DNA from: Microvirga arsenatis
GTDB lineage: Bacteria; Pseudomonadota; Alphaproteobacteria; Rhizobiales; Beijerinckiaceae
Length of the DNA: 64,000 bases
Assembly: GCF_009910705.1 (NCBI RefSeq)
Contig: NZ_JAAAXJ010000004.1
Location: forward strand, 62,001-126,000
Reading direction: 5' to 3'
Part shown: one piece after another, positions 55,950-64,000 of the stretch
How the letters are laid out: every line of letters starts with the position of its first letter
Position numbering within the stretch: the first letter of the stretch is position 1
Notes under the pieces: model-generated
What the model was told of the DNA's origin: nothing
What the model saw: the letters and a program-made list of their open reading frames with translations, nothing else
The model's database searches: none
Made by a program: the position numbers and the translations under genes

Positions 55950-56714
55950 CTATTCGCCGGGGATCAGCGTCCTGCCTCCCTGTGCGGAATTGAGGTAGCC
56001 CGCCGCCCACATCGCGGCCTGCGTCCTGTTGGCGGCCTTCACCTTGCGCAGGATCGCCTTGATGTGAACCTTGACGGTGGCTTCTGCAACCCCCAGCTCG
56101 CGGGCGATGAGCTTGTTCGAGGCGCCTTGCGTCAGGCACCGCAGGATCTGCGCCTCGCGCTCCGACAGCTTTCCAATCAGGGCGGAGGGGTCGTCGGTCG
56201 GTGGGAACGGGGCGGAGCGCCCCAGTTCGATAGCGCGGTCCTGCCGCGCCTGATCCAGCAGGGCGAGGCCCAGGGATGCCGGAATGAACGTTTCGCCGAG
56301 CATCACCAGCTCCAGGGCCTTCACCAGGGCGTGTCGGTCCATGCTCGTGGGGCAGAACCCGTCGAGTCCCGCCCGGCACAGCTGGATGATCGTCTGCGGC
56401 TCGGCGAGGTCAGCAACCACGACGACGCGCGCCGAGGGGCACTTCGCTTTGAGATCCTCCACGATGGAGCGATACTCCTCCGGCGAGCGGCTCTCGCAGA
56501 TCAGGAAGAGCATCGGCACCTTGTCGGCGAAGACCGGCAGGCCGGCCGGGTCCTCGAGCGGTTCGTCCGTCAGAATGAAGCGAGTCTCCGCCAGGATATG
56601 GCTGATGCCCGTGCGAAGGAGAGTGTTGTTGCAGACCAGAACAGTCGTGACATTCTGGAACGGATCTTGAGCGATGGGAAGGATCTGTTCTTTGTAGACG
56701 ACATCGTGGCCCAT
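55950..56714 (-). CDS. LuxR-type regulator with degenerate receiver
   Basis: A 254-residue protein. The N-terminal half is a receiver-like fold (VTTVLVCNNTLLRTGISHILAETRF ... ARVVVVADLAEPQTIIQLCRAGLDGFC), but the acidic pair is replaced by Asn-Asn and no clear phospho-acceptor Asp is visible after strand 3 (MLFLICESRSP). The C-terminal HTH (about 180-240) reads LSEREAQILRCLTQGASNKLIARELGVAEATVKVHIKAIL. It probably works without phosphorylation. ATG 56714 (MGHDVVYKEQ) is the best start although its ribosome-binding site is weak; longer readings to 56972 look non-coding. Targets are unknown. Confidence 0.88.
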   Translation of the reverse strand: MGHDVVYKEQILPIAQDPFQNVTTVLVCNNTLLRTGISHILAETRFILTDEPLEDPAGLPVFADKVPMLFLICESRSPEEYRSIVEDLKAKCPSARVVVVADLAEPQTIIQLCRAGLDGFCPTSMDRHALVKALELVMLGETFIPASLGLALLDQARQDRAIELGRSAPFPPTDDPSALIGKLSEREAQILRCLTQGASNKLIARELGVAEATVKVHIKAILRKVKAANRTQAAMWAAGYLNSAQGGRTLIPGE

Positions 56715-56975
56715 TGGCTGCGCAGCCCCCTTGTGTTGTACCGCAACGTTCAAACGAGGAACATGTCCCCATCCACCCGAGCCAAAGCAGGCAAAATGCC
56801 CTAGGAGAATGAAACCATGTCCAGGAATGTGATCCAAAATTGGATCGAGCGTGGCGATAACAACTGCAGAAAGGTTTAGTTCCTCTGGGGAACGTGCCCC
56901 GGAAGGGGTAACTCTCCCTCTCCGAAGCTTCACAATACTGTCGTTAAGGCGCTTACTCCTGTTCCGATACAACAG

Positions 56976-59420
56976 CTACGCCTCGACAGGTGCGCCGAGT
57001 GGCACCATTGACCGTGCAGGCTTGGCTCCGGCCGTTTCCGTGATCGGCAACTGAGACAGCATCTGCGTCAGCTTCTCTGCCGAGACGGCCTTCGAGAACA
57101 GGAAACCCTGCATCTCGTTGCAGCCTGCGGTATGGAGAAAATTCTTCTGGGTATCCGTTTCCACACCCTCCGCCGTCACCGTCAGGGACATGGCCCGCCC
57201 AAGCGCCACGATCGCGTGGACGACGGCAGCGGCCTTGCTGCCCTGGCCCAGGCTCTGGGTGAACGAACGGTCGATCTTGATCTTGTCGACCTCGAACCGG
57301 TGAAGGTATCCCAGGCTCGAATATCCCGTGCCGAAGTCGTCCAGCGCGATGCGGAATCCCGCATGCCGCAATCTGCGGAGGGCCGCGATGGTTCCGCTGT
57401 TCTCATCCAGCAGCACGCTCTCCGTGACCTCGAGTTCGACCCTGCGCGGATCGCAGCCGGTCTCCTGGACGATGGCGACGACCCGGTCGACGAAGCTGGC
57501 AACCCTGAACTGCACAGGCGAGAGATTGACGGACACGTAGAGATCGGGCCAACGACGGGATGCGGAGCAAGCCTGCCGCAGCACCCACTCGCCGAACGGG
57601 ACGATGAGGCCCGTCTGCTCCGCGACGGGAATGAACTGGCTCGGTGGAATATGACCATGGGTAGGGTGCTGCCAACGGGCCAGGGCCTCGACGCCGACGA
57701 CGGCGCCAGCCGATCCGATCTGAGGCTGATAAACGACCTCAAGTCCCTCACCCGTTGCAAGCGCATGGCGAAGGTCCTCCTCGATCATGCGATGCACGGC
57801 GATGGTTTCGTCCATCTCCGGCGTAAAGCAGCAATAGCAGTTACGACCGCCGGCCTTGGCCCGGTAGAGTGCAATGTCGGCCTTCCGGAGCAGATCGATG
57901 CGCTCCACGCCGTCCTCGGGCGAGAGGACGAGCCCGATGCTGACGCCGACGAAGACCTGGCTGCCCAGAACATCGTAGGGTTCCTGCGCTGCGGCGATGA
58001 TCCTTTCGCACAGGCGTTTCGCCTCCTCGGCTCCGGTGCGGACCTGGACGATGGCGAACTCGTCTCCGCCCAGTCGCGTGACGGTATCGTCGGCCCCGAC
58101 GAGATCTGACAGGCGTGCGCCGAACTCGCGGATGAGGCTGTCGCCCGCATGATGCCCGAGCGTATCGTTGACGTGCTTGAACCGGTCGAGATCCAGCATC
58201 ATCAGGGCAACCTGCTCGCCCCGCTGCACCCGCGCCAGAGCATGATTGAGCCGGTCTTCGAACAGGGTGCGGTTGGGCAGCCCGGTGAGCACATCGTGGA
58301 ATGCCAGATGATGCGCCTGCGCCTCGCTTGCCTTCAGTTCGAGAACCGTTCTCTCGAGAGCGGAGGTGGAGTGCTTCAACCGCCGCACGAGCATGCCGAG
58401 CAGGGCGAGAATGGCCATGGCGGCCAGGCTCATGGCGGGGCCGACCGAACTCAGGACCCGATCGCCGGGCAGTTCGGGCTTCCAGATGAAATAACCGATG
58501 AGATCGCCGATATCAGAGCGGAACGGGACCGAGACTTCATTCGAAGCCGGGTTGTCGACGAGGGAAAAGCGAAGCCCGTCGATCAGGTTTCGCTCCGACA
58601 GCTGCTTGATGAAGCTGCCGTCCAGGTAGCGGATGCTCACCAGCAGGAACTCGCGTCCGGACTTGTAGGACACGTCGTCCGATTCCGGCACGATCTTCAT
58701 GATGCTCACCGCCGCCGGGCTCCCGAGGAGCTCCAGCAGGTGCGCGTCGTGAACGGCCTTCCCGGTGGTCAGGTAGGCGGCATTGGCACGCTCCGCGACA
58801 TGCTCCCGATGCGGCGAGTCGGGCATCCCGCGGATTCCAGCAATGAGATCGGCGATCTTTCCCTTGATGCGGTCGAACTCCCGAACGGATACACGTGCGG
58901 CATCGATCGTTGCATCGATGGGCTCGTCATGGCCGTTCAGGATATAGACCTCGTCCTGGCCGAACGTCTTGCTGAGCCAGATGCCGAGATTGGCGTCGAA
59001 CCATTTGAGGTCGAACTGATCCTTGTTCAGCTCCTCGACCGCATCATCCCAGACGGCGACCATTTCCTGCTGCTGGGCGAGTTCCTGAACGATGGCCTGA
59101 ATGCTGCGATGCGTCGTGCGCAACTGGCGCTCGGCGGAAACGTCGTTGCTCTTCTGCACAGCCCATAGGATCGAGACCGACGCCAGGCAAAGGATCGCCA
59201 TCGCCACCAGCAGGACAGGCAGCACGACTCCACGGAAAAACGGCTGTCCTGGACGTCCAGCGGAAGGAAAAGACTTCAACACGTCGGCACCGCAGCACTT
59301 CCTGATGTCGGTCTCGCAAGGAGCCGAATCGACGAAAGTTCGAATGGGGAGACTTGGGGAGTTCAGACCTGCCGGATTCCCACCGGCCTGGCAGAGCGGC
59401 ATCATGCCTTTGAGCTGCAT
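56976..59420 (-). CDS. CHASE4-GGDEF-EAL cyclic-di-GMP protein
   Basis: An 814-residue protein with a membrane helix (about 65-87), a CHASE4-like periplasmic sensor (about 95-270), a second helix (about 325-345), a GGDEF domain (about 370-530) with intact RLGGDEFAIV, and an EAL domain (about 545-790) with VEALARW, DDFGTGYSSLGYL and AEGVETDTQ. Both catalytic motifs are intact, so it could make or break down c-di-GMP depending on signal. c-di-GMP commonly affects pili and surface life, and a Tad pilus is encoded in this window. The N-terminal 60 residues before the first helix may be over-long; the start is uncertain. Confidence 0.92.
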   Translation of the reverse strand: MQLKGMMPLCQAGGNPAGLNSPSLPIRTFVDSAPCETDIRKCCGADVLKSFPSAGRPGQPFFRGVVLPVLLVAMAILCLASVSILWAVQKSNDVSAERQLRTTHRSIQAIVQELAQQQEMVAVWDDAVEELNKDQFDLKWFDANLGIWLSKTFGQDEVYILNGHDEPIDATIDAARVSVREFDRIKGKIADLIAGIRGMPDSPHREHVAERANAAYLTTGKAVHDAHLLELLGSPAAVSIMKIVPESDDVSYKSGREFLLVSIRYLDGSFIKQLSERNLIDGLRFSLVDNPASNEVSVPFRSDIGDLIGYFIWKPELPGDRVLSSVGPAMSLAAMAILALLGMLVRRLKHSTSALERTVLELKASEAQAHHLAFHDVLTGLPNRTLFEDRLNHALARVQRGEQVALMMLDLDRFKHVNDTLGHHAGDSLIREFGARLSDLVGADDTVTRLGGDEFAIVQVRTGAEEAKRLCERIIAAAQEPYDVLGSQVFVGVSIGLVLSPEDGVERIDLLRKADIALYRAKAGGRNCYCCFTPEMDETIAVHRMIEEDLRHALATGEGLEVVYQPQIGSAGAVVGVEALARWQHPTHGHIPPSQFIPVAEQTGLIVPFGEWVLRQACSASRRWPDLYVSVNLSPVQFRVASFVDRVVAIVQETGCDPRRVELEVTESVLLDENSGTIAALRRLRHAGFRIALDDFGTGYSSLGYLHRFEVDKIKIDRSFTQSLGQGSKAAAVVHAIVALGRAMSLTVTAEGVETDTQKNFLHTAGCNEMQGFLFSKAVSAEKLTQMLSQLPITETAGAKPARSMVPLGAPVEA

Positions 59421-59641
59421 AAGAAAACGGCGAGCAGCTCAACCTGCCACAGATATCGTGCTGATGGGACAGGATTGGCCAATCGCCCGCCAAAAGCAAC
59501 CGATGGGCGGTGCCCCGTGCATGCTTTGGCGGTTCAGAGTTAAAAATTCCTTGAGTTCAACGCGGGAAGCGTCATGCGGGGCCGCCGGCTGCATCGGACA
59601 TGCCGGCAAAAAACGCCTGGATGAATTCACGCGGCGTCCGC

Positions 59642-59932
59642 TTATTCGGGCTCCGCGTGCTCCTCGAGGGCCTTGATGAGCTCGAGGCACTTCTCGGCAA
59701 CGGTCGCCGGCACTCTCGGGTCCCCGTGGTGATGGCGCATCGCCACGGCGCTGGCCTGCTCGAAGAGGTCGGTCAGGTTGCCCGAGATGAACGGCCGCGA
59801 GCTCGGGAACTCGAAGCCCGCCGGAGCCGGGCGTGACTTCTTGCTGGAGGCAGGCCTGGGCTCGAAAAGGGACAGCACCTCGCACCGGTCGGCAATCTTC
59901 TTGAGATCCTTGAAGGCGATGATCTCGGCCAT
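59642..59932 (-). CDS. Small hypothetical protein
   Basis: A 96-residue frame MAEIIAFKDLKKIADRCEVLSLFEPRPASSKKSRPAPAGFEFPSSRPFISG..., basic in the middle, helical and acidic at the C-terminus (CLELIKALEEHAEPE). TAGGAG lies 8 bases before ATG 59932. No family is recognised. Upstream on the same strand the 286-base gap to 60219 contains no gene I can support. Confidence 0.65.
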   Translation of the reverse strand: MAEIIAFKDLKKIADRCEVLSLFEPRPASSKKSRPAPAGFEFPSSRPFISGNLTDLFEQASAVAMRHHHGDPRVPATVAEKCLELIKALEEHAEPE

Positions 59933-60218
59933 CGGCAACTCCTACGCAACAATCGGCCCGCTTTATACCGTTCCGGGGCGGCGGTCATGGGCTATAAGAT
60001 AAAAATGTGAAGCTGCCGACCAACGTTCCAGGCTCTGGCTGCAGCCGCAATCCTCACCCCCAACTCTTTCGAGGTAGAGCCGGCCCGCAGGGGCCGAAAG
60101 GACTAATTCACAGCACGCTCACGCTAAATTGAGGTCCCTTCCGGCGGATATGGGGTCCTCCGGCCTTGCCGGCCTCCCGATTCCTGTCAGCTTTGCCCTT
60201 GGTGGAAGGGAGACAGCT

Positions 60219-61016
60219 ATGAACCGAGGGCTTCTTGGCATCGCCGCAGCATGGATGGCCCTGGGGGCATGGCTCTTCCCTCACGATGCCAGGGCAGAGA
60301 CGGAGGTCGATGTCGCCCTCGTCCTGGCCGTGGACGTCTCGCGCTCCATGGATCCGGAGGAGCAGGAGCTCCAGCGCGAAGGTTTCATGGAGGCGTTCCG
60401 CTCGCCCCAGGTGCACGACGCCATTCGCAACGGCATGATCGGCCGGATCATCGTCACCTATGTGGAATGGTCCGGCGTGGAGTATCAGCAGATCATCGTT
60501 CCCTGGACCATCATCGACGGCCTCGAGAGCGCGATGAGGTTTGCAGACGGCCTGAGCAGCACCCCCATCGGCCGCGTCCGGCGCACCTCCATTTCCGGAG
60601 CCATCGATTTCGGGGTGAAGCTTCTGGAGCAGACGGGCGTTCAGGCCATGCGACGGGTTATCGATATTTCCGGCGACGGGCCCAACAGCAGCGGGCGCAG
60701 CGTCATGGCGGCCCGCGACGAGGCCGTTGCCAAGGGGATCACCATCAACGGGCTGCCGATCATGCTCAAGCGGCCGAGCGGCTTCGGCGACATGGAGCAT
60801 CTCGATCTCTACTACAGGGATTGCGTCATCGGGGGCGAAGGGGCCTTCACCATTCCCGTGCGGGAGCGCCAGCATTTCGCCAACGCCATCCGCACCAAGA
60901 TCATTCGCGAGATTGCGGCCCTGCCGACCGATTCGCTGATCCAGATGGCGCAGGCCACCTCGCCCGCGAGCTGCCCCGAAGGCGACAGGGGCCCCTACCG
61001 GTGGGATCGGAACTGA
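60219..61016 (+). CDS. DUF1194 VWA-like secreted protein
   Basis: A 265-residue exported protein: signal peptide MNRGLLGIAAAWMALGAWLFPHDARA, then a von Willebrand-like domain with MIDAS motif DVSRSMD and a second metal-site stretch RRTSISGAIDFG, characteristic of DUF1194. Function unknown; a calcium/magnesium-dependent adhesion-like fold is expected. AGGGAGA precedes ATG 60219. Its stop is 10 bases from the convergent binding-protein gene. Confidence 0.88.
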   Translation: MNRGLLGIAAAWMALGAWLFPHDARAETEVDVALVLAVDVSRSMDPEEQELQREGFMEAFRSPQVHDAIRNGMIGRIIVTYVEWSGVEYQQIIVPWTIIDGLESAMRFADGLSSTPIGRVRRTSISGAIDFGVKLLEQTGVQAMRRVIDISGDGPNSSGRSVMAARDEAVAKGITINGLPIMLKRPSGFGDMEHLDLYYRDCVIGGEGAFTIPVRERQHFANAIRTKIIREIAALPTDSLIQMAQATSPASCPEGDRGPYRWDRN

Positions 61017-61026
61017 CTCGGCCGCA

Positions 61027-62010
61027 TCACTCCAGGGTGATCCCGGCCGTTCGGATGACCTTCTCCCACTTTGAGCCCTCCTCCCGCATGTAGGCTGCCA
61101 TCTCCGCAGGAGAGCTCTGGAGCACGTCGACGCCGGCCCCCGTCAGCTTGTCGCGGATCTCCTGCTGAGCAACGACGCTCCTGTAGCTGTCGTTCAGCTT
61201 GGAGACGATCTCCGCAGGCGTTCCCGCCGGCGCGACGAAACCCTGCCAGGCCCAGGCCTCGAAGCCCGGATAGTCTGCCGCGACCGTGGGCACGCCCGGG
61301 AGACCCGAAAACTCCTTCGGCGAGGCTACCGCTATGGCGCGGATGGGGCCGGAGAGCTGGGAGCGCGCAGTGGCGAAGTCGATGAACATCATGTCCACCT
61401 GCCCGGCCACGAGGTCCTGCACGGCGGGAGCCGCGCCGCGATAGGGTACATGGGTGAGCTTGACGCCGGCTCCCTGGGAAAGCAGCTCCGTCGCCAGGTG
61501 GAACGGGCTGCCGAGGCCCGGCGTCGCATAGTTGATCTTGCCGGGGTTCCTTTTGGCCTCGGCCACGAGTTCCCGAACGGAGTTCACCGGCAGCTTGTTC
61601 GCGTTGACGAGCAGCACGAGGGCGAAGCGGCCCGTCAGCGAGACGGGGCTGAAGTCCTTGTAGGGGTCGAAGGCGAGCTTCGTGTAGAGGGTACGGTTCG
61701 TCGCGAAGGTCGCGGTGTCGCCCAGAAGAAGCGTGTACCCGTCGGGCTCCGCCCGCGCCACGGCCTCGGCGCCGATATTGGTGCCCGCGCCCGGACGATT
61801 CTCGATGACGAATTGCTGACCCAGCTGCTGCCCCATGGCGGCGAAGACGAGGCGGGCGAAGAAGTCGGTTCCTCCACCGGCCGCGTAGGGGACGATCACG
61901 CGGACCGGCCTGCTCGGGTAAGGGGACTGGGCGAGGGCCCGCCACGGCGACGAAGCCGCGGCGGACAAGACGGCCAATCCTGTGAGAAGGCTGCGACGGG
62001 TCTGTTTCAT
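61027..62010 (-). CDS. Bug/TctC-family periplasmic binding protein
   Basis: A 327-residue protein with a twin-arginine-like signal (MKQTRRSLLTGLAVLSAAASS) and the Bug-family signature YPSRPVRVIVPYAAGGGTDFFARLV, VIENRPGAGTNIGAEAVARAEPDGYTLLLG and VPTVAADYPGFEAWAWQGFVAPAGTP. These proteins bind carboxylates such as citrate, glutarate or nicotinate and often work without a dedicated transporter. No tctAB genes are nearby. ATG 62010 follows GGGAGAA. Confidence 0.92.
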   Translation of the reverse strand: MKQTRRSLLTGLAVLSAAASSPWRALAQSPYPSRPVRVIVPYAAGGGTDFFARLVFAAMGQQLGQQFVIENRPGAGTNIGAEAVARAEPDGYTLLLGDTATFATNRTLYTKLAFDPYKDFSPVSLTGRFALVLLVNANKLPVNSVRELVAEAKRNPGKINYATPGLGSPFHLATELLSQGAGVKLTHVPYRGAAPAVQDLVAGQVDMMFIDFATARSQLSGPIRAIAVASPKEFSGLPGVPTVAADYPGFEAWAWQGFVAPAGTPAEIVSKLNDSYRSVVAQQEIRDKLTGAGVDVLQSSPAEMAAYMREEGSKWEKVIRTAGITLE

Positions 62011-62207
62011 GGCGTTCTCCCGCATAGGCTCCGTTGGTTCCGGTCTCGGGTGGCACATAGAGGAGGCTCATGCGAGGGCCAGAGCGGGACCCGGCAGAAC
62101 GGTCGCTCCTTCAGCGATCCGGGATTATTTATCGCCACGCCTGAACATGCGGGCAGCCCCTGCATTCCCCCTGCGAGGGCTTAGCCCTCCGAACAGGGAG
62201 ACGATTC

Positions 62208-62465
62208 ATGGGCGTGAAGAAGGAAGAGGACGATCTGGTCGATGCCGGCTCGGAATACTCCTTCCCGGCGAGCGATCCGCCATCGTACATGGGCGGTTCG
62301 GCCGTTGCGGGTCCCCCACCGCAGAAGGAGCCGGCGCGCGAGCCCGTCACCCAGGCCGTGAGCGACCCTGACGAGGTGAAGCCGGCATGCGACCCGCCCC
62401 AGGGCACCGATCCAGCGCAGTCCGGCGAATCGCCCAAGAAGCATTCCGGCGGCAACAATCCTTAA
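62208..62465 (+). CDS. Small proline/acid-rich hypothetical protein with SFPASDPPS motif
   Basis: An 85-residue disordered-looking protein, MGVKKEEDDLVDAGSEYSFPASDPPSYMGGSAVAG..., rich in Pro, Asp, Glu and Ser. The SFPASDPPSYMGGSAV core recalls small proteins I have seen in Methylobacteriaceae-type genomes, but no function is known. CAGGGAGA lies upstream of ATG 62208. It ends before a 10-bp hairpin. Confidence 0.8.
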   Translation: MGVKKEEDDLVDAGSEYSFPASDPPSYMGGSAVAGPPPQKEPAREPVTQAVSDPDEVKPACDPPQGTDPAQSGESPKKHSGGNNP

Positions 62466-62467
62466 GC

Positions 62468-62500
62468 AGCGAGCCGGTCCCTCTTAGCGGCCGGCTCGCT
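62468..62500. terminator. Hairpin between the small protein gene and cphB
   Basis: AGCGAGCCGG (62468-62477) pairs perfectly with CCGGCTCGCT (62491-62500) around a 13-base loop. No T-tract follows. It lies between convergent stops at 62465 and 62518. Confidence 0.7.
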
Positions 62501-62517
62501 CCCGCCACGCAGGCCCG

Positions 62518-63390
62518 TCAGGTCGAAACCTGCACCTCGATGCGATGGCTCTTCTGGACATCAGGCACTTCGGCGGGGCGGCGCTTGGCCAAATCGAAGG
62601 CATCGCCGGAACTCAGCACGTGCATGCGGATGTCGTACATGGACAAGGAGCGCTCCGGCTCGGCCTCGGCGATGTTGGAATGGGTGACGCCCGCTCCATC
62701 GACCACATAGACGCAGCCGCTGCCGATGACCTCGAAGCGCTCGTCCTCCAGAACCAGCGCGGTATCCTCGTCGATGCCGATTCCAAGCTCGCGCGGGTTG
62801 TGGGCCACAGCTCCGAACAGGCGCCCGAACCGCCCTCGCTCGGCGAAATGCTGATCGATGATCACGTTGCGCACGAGGCCAAGCCCCGGCGCCATGTGCA
62901 GATCTCCGATTTTGTAGGATTCCCCGCTCGTTCCTTTCACCAGCATCGTTTCGCTCATCACGGACGCGCCGGCAGAGGTGCCGGCGAGCAGCCCGCCCCG
63001 GTCATGGATCTCGCGCACCCGCTGCTCGATGGGGGTGTCGCCGATCTGGCTCGAGATCCGCAGTTGATCACCGCCTGAAAAGAACACGCCGGCAGCTCCC
63101 TCGAAGAGGCTTAGCTTGTCCGGATTGAGGGTCTCGGACCGGTCTTTGACGTAGATCTCGACGAGATCCGTCACGCCAAGGTCGGCGAAGGCCCTCTGAT
63201 AGGCTTCGAAATAGCCCTCGGGCTCGTGGGAGGCGACGGTCGCAATGACGAGCCTGCCGCCGTTCAGATGCCTGGCGACCTCTTGCAGGATGACGCGCTC
63301 GCCCTCCTTGTCCTCGCCACCGCCGATGATGATCAGGGGACCTTTCGACTTCTTCCTCGTGCGTTCCTGCATGTCCGAACGGGTCTCCAT
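62518..63390 (-). CDS. cphB: Cyanophycinase CphB
   Basis: A 290-residue serine hydrolase of the peptidase S51 family: LIIIGGGEDKEGERVILQEVA, VFFSGGDQLRI, and nucleophile Ser139 in LLAGTSAGASVMS, with LGLVRNVIIDQHFAERGRFGRL following. It breaks cyanophycin into beta-Asp-Arg dipeptides in the cytoplasm. The start may be ATG 63390 (METRSDMQ) or 63372. It lies 63 bases downstream of the cyanophycin synthetase gene. Confidence 0.93.
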   Translation of the reverse strand: METRSDMQERTRKKSKGPLIIIGGGEDKEGERVILQEVARHLNGGRLVIATVASHEPEGYFEAYQRAFADLGVTDLVEIYVKDRSETLNPDKLSLFEGAAGVFFSGGDQLRISSQIGDTPIEQRVREIHDRGGLLAGTSAGASVMSETMLVKGTSGESYKIGDLHMAPGLGLVRNVIIDQHFAERGRFGRLFGAVAHNPRELGIGIDEDTALVLEDERFEVIGSGCVYVVDGAGVTHSNIAEAEPERSLSMYDIRMHVLSSGDAFDLAKRRPAEVPDVQKSHRIEVQVST

Positions 63391-63453
63391 TGCAGCAGCG
63401 ACCAGCCCTGGAGGACGGAGGGGGCAGGTCACTGCAAAGCTTCACGAAACGGG

Positions 63454-64000
63454 TCAGGCGCTCCTGCGCCAGACACCGGGCGTCTCTTCCCGGTCGATCT
63501 CCACATCCAGGGATGTGGAAGGAGCTGCCCGGAAGTCGAGCACCTGCTGCCACATGGCTTCCACATCGGTGGGCGTGAGCACGACGAGATCGCCCGGCCG
63601 CGCCTTGCGCAAGCACAGATCGGCAGCCTCGTCCTCCTCCAGGATGCGGCAGATCCGTTCCTCTGGATAACCCGTCGCCAGCGCGCCCTCGGCCAGCAGG
63701 CCGACGATCTCGCCGGGCCTGCGCCCGCGGCGGGCGGGATCCTCCCGGAAGATGATCTCGTCGAAATAGCGCGTCGCAAGCGCCCCCATCTCCCGCATGT
63801 CCTCGTCGCGCCGGTCGCCGGGGATGTTGATCATCCCGATGACGCGGCGGTGGCGCGGGCGCATCTTCAGGATCAGATCGCCTAAGGCCTTCAAGCCCGC
63901 CGGATTGTGGGCGTAGTCGAGGATGACCCGGAAGCCATGACCGTCGAAGACGTTGAGCCTGCCTGGGCTCTGCTCGAAGGAGGTGGTGAAGGTGGACAGG
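63454..64000 (-). CDS. cphA: Cyanophycin synthetase CphA, C-terminal part (cut by right edge)
   Basis: The last 181 residues of a cyanophycin synthetase. The visible part begins LSTFTTSFEQSPGRLNVFDGHGFRVILDYAHNPAGLKALGDLI and continues with GDRRDEDMREMGALATRYFDEIIFREDPARRGR, the Mur-ligase-like C-terminal domain of CphA. The enzyme polymerises Asp and Arg into the storage polymer. The 5' part lies beyond the window. With cphB immediately downstream, the strain should be able to store and use cyanophycin. Confidence 0.92.
   Translation of the reverse strand, partial: LSTFTTSFEQSPGRLNVFDGHGFRVILDYAHNPAGLKALGDLILKMRPRHRRVIGMINIPGDRRDEDMREMGALATRYFDEIIFREDPARRGRRPGEIVGLLAEGALATGYPEERICRILEEDEAADLCLRKARPGDLVVLTPTDVEAMWQQVLDFRAAPSTSLDVEIDREETPGVWRRSA

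Noticed and set aside
59370..59402. Minus-strand GGTGGGAATCCGGC resembling part of a cobalamin riboswitch
   Set aside because: It lies at the 5' end of the GGDEF-EAL frame, lacks a B12-box and the other conserved stems, and the gene has no B12 link.
59876..59932. GGAAC sequence with a downstream GTT before the small gene at 59642-59932, resembling an EcfG promoter
   Set aside because: The spacing to the second element (about 18-19 bases) and the -10 sequence do not match the expected GGAAC-N16/17-CGTT.

Overview
The window is chromosomal DNA of a GC-rich alphaproteobacterium, most likely of the order Hyphomicrobiales (Rhizobiales). A Methylobacteriaceae or Microvirga-like host is my best guess, but this rests on family resemblance only. 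Supporting signs are the Tad/Cpa pilus set with rhizobial-style TadG, many ABC importers, a CoxSLM dehydrogenase, Cu-type NirK, Bug/TctC and DUF1194 proteins, and dense operons with 4-nt ATGA/GTGA overlaps. I saw no rRNA, tRNA, CRISPR array, insertion sequence or phage gene.

Layout. (1) 1-7383: a hexuronate operon on the minus strand (uxaC, solute-binding protein, ABC ATPase, two permeases, mannitol-dehydrogenase-family reductase running off the left edge), with a divergent GntR regulator and a TACTAG-N4-CTAGTA inverted repeat between them. (2) 7519-9048: a CYTH-CHAD protein. (3) 9016-21034: a complete Tad/Cpa pilus locus in mixed orientation. The secretin cpaC and a small lipoprotein lie on the minus strand; tadD, flp, cpaA, cpaB, cpaE, cpaF, tadB, tadC, tadE and tadG lie on the plus strand; a stand-alone copy of the secretin N-domain sits inside on the minus strand. 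(4) 21358-24742: a hybrid histidine kinase and a LuxR-type response regulator. (5) 25137-26491: small proteins and a YcnI-like copper protein. (6) 26568-36036: a form II CO-dehydrogenase-like molybdenum hydroxylase (coxG, coxSLM, coxD, coxE) with a divergent cofactor-maturation operon (two XdhC-type proteins, a molybdopterin-binding protein, a MocA-like nucleotidyltransferase).

(7) 36898-51003 is the highlight: an 11-gene minus-strand operon for sulfoquinovose catabolism by the sulfoglycolytic Entner-Doudoroff (sulfo-ED) route. It encodes an ABC importer, a YihQ-type sulfoquinovosidase with its sulfonate-reading residues, an SDR dehydrogenase, an SMP-30 lactonase, an IlvD/Edd dehydratase, an HpcH/HpaI aldolase, an aldehyde dehydrogenase and a TauE/SafE exporter. 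A divergent LacI regulator follows. Two near-identical 14-bp LacI-type sites, one on the -10 of a good sigma-70-like promoter and one just before lacI, plus a perfect 20-bp palindrome, lie in the shared intergenic region. The pathway predicts import of sulfoquinovose or its glyceride, cleavage to pyruvate plus sulfolactaldehyde, and oxidation and export of sulfolactate.

(8) 51048-53966: a nitrite/NO module (DUF1858, DUF2249, NorE- and NorF-like proteins, copper nitrite reductase NirK) with TTG-N8-CAA FNR/NnrR-like boxes before both plus-strand units. (9) 54164-62465: a LysR regulator, small proteins, a LuxR protein with an apparently degenerate receiver, a CHASE4-GGDEF-EAL protein, a DUF1194 protein, a Bug-type binding protein and small hypothetical proteins. 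(10) 62518-64000: cyanophycinase and the C-terminal end of cyanophycin synthetase, cut by the right edge.

Several convergent gene pairs are separated by perfect hairpins without a T-tract. All starts were chosen by eye from ribosome-binding sites, overlaps and family N-termini; function assignments come from motif recognition, not database search.
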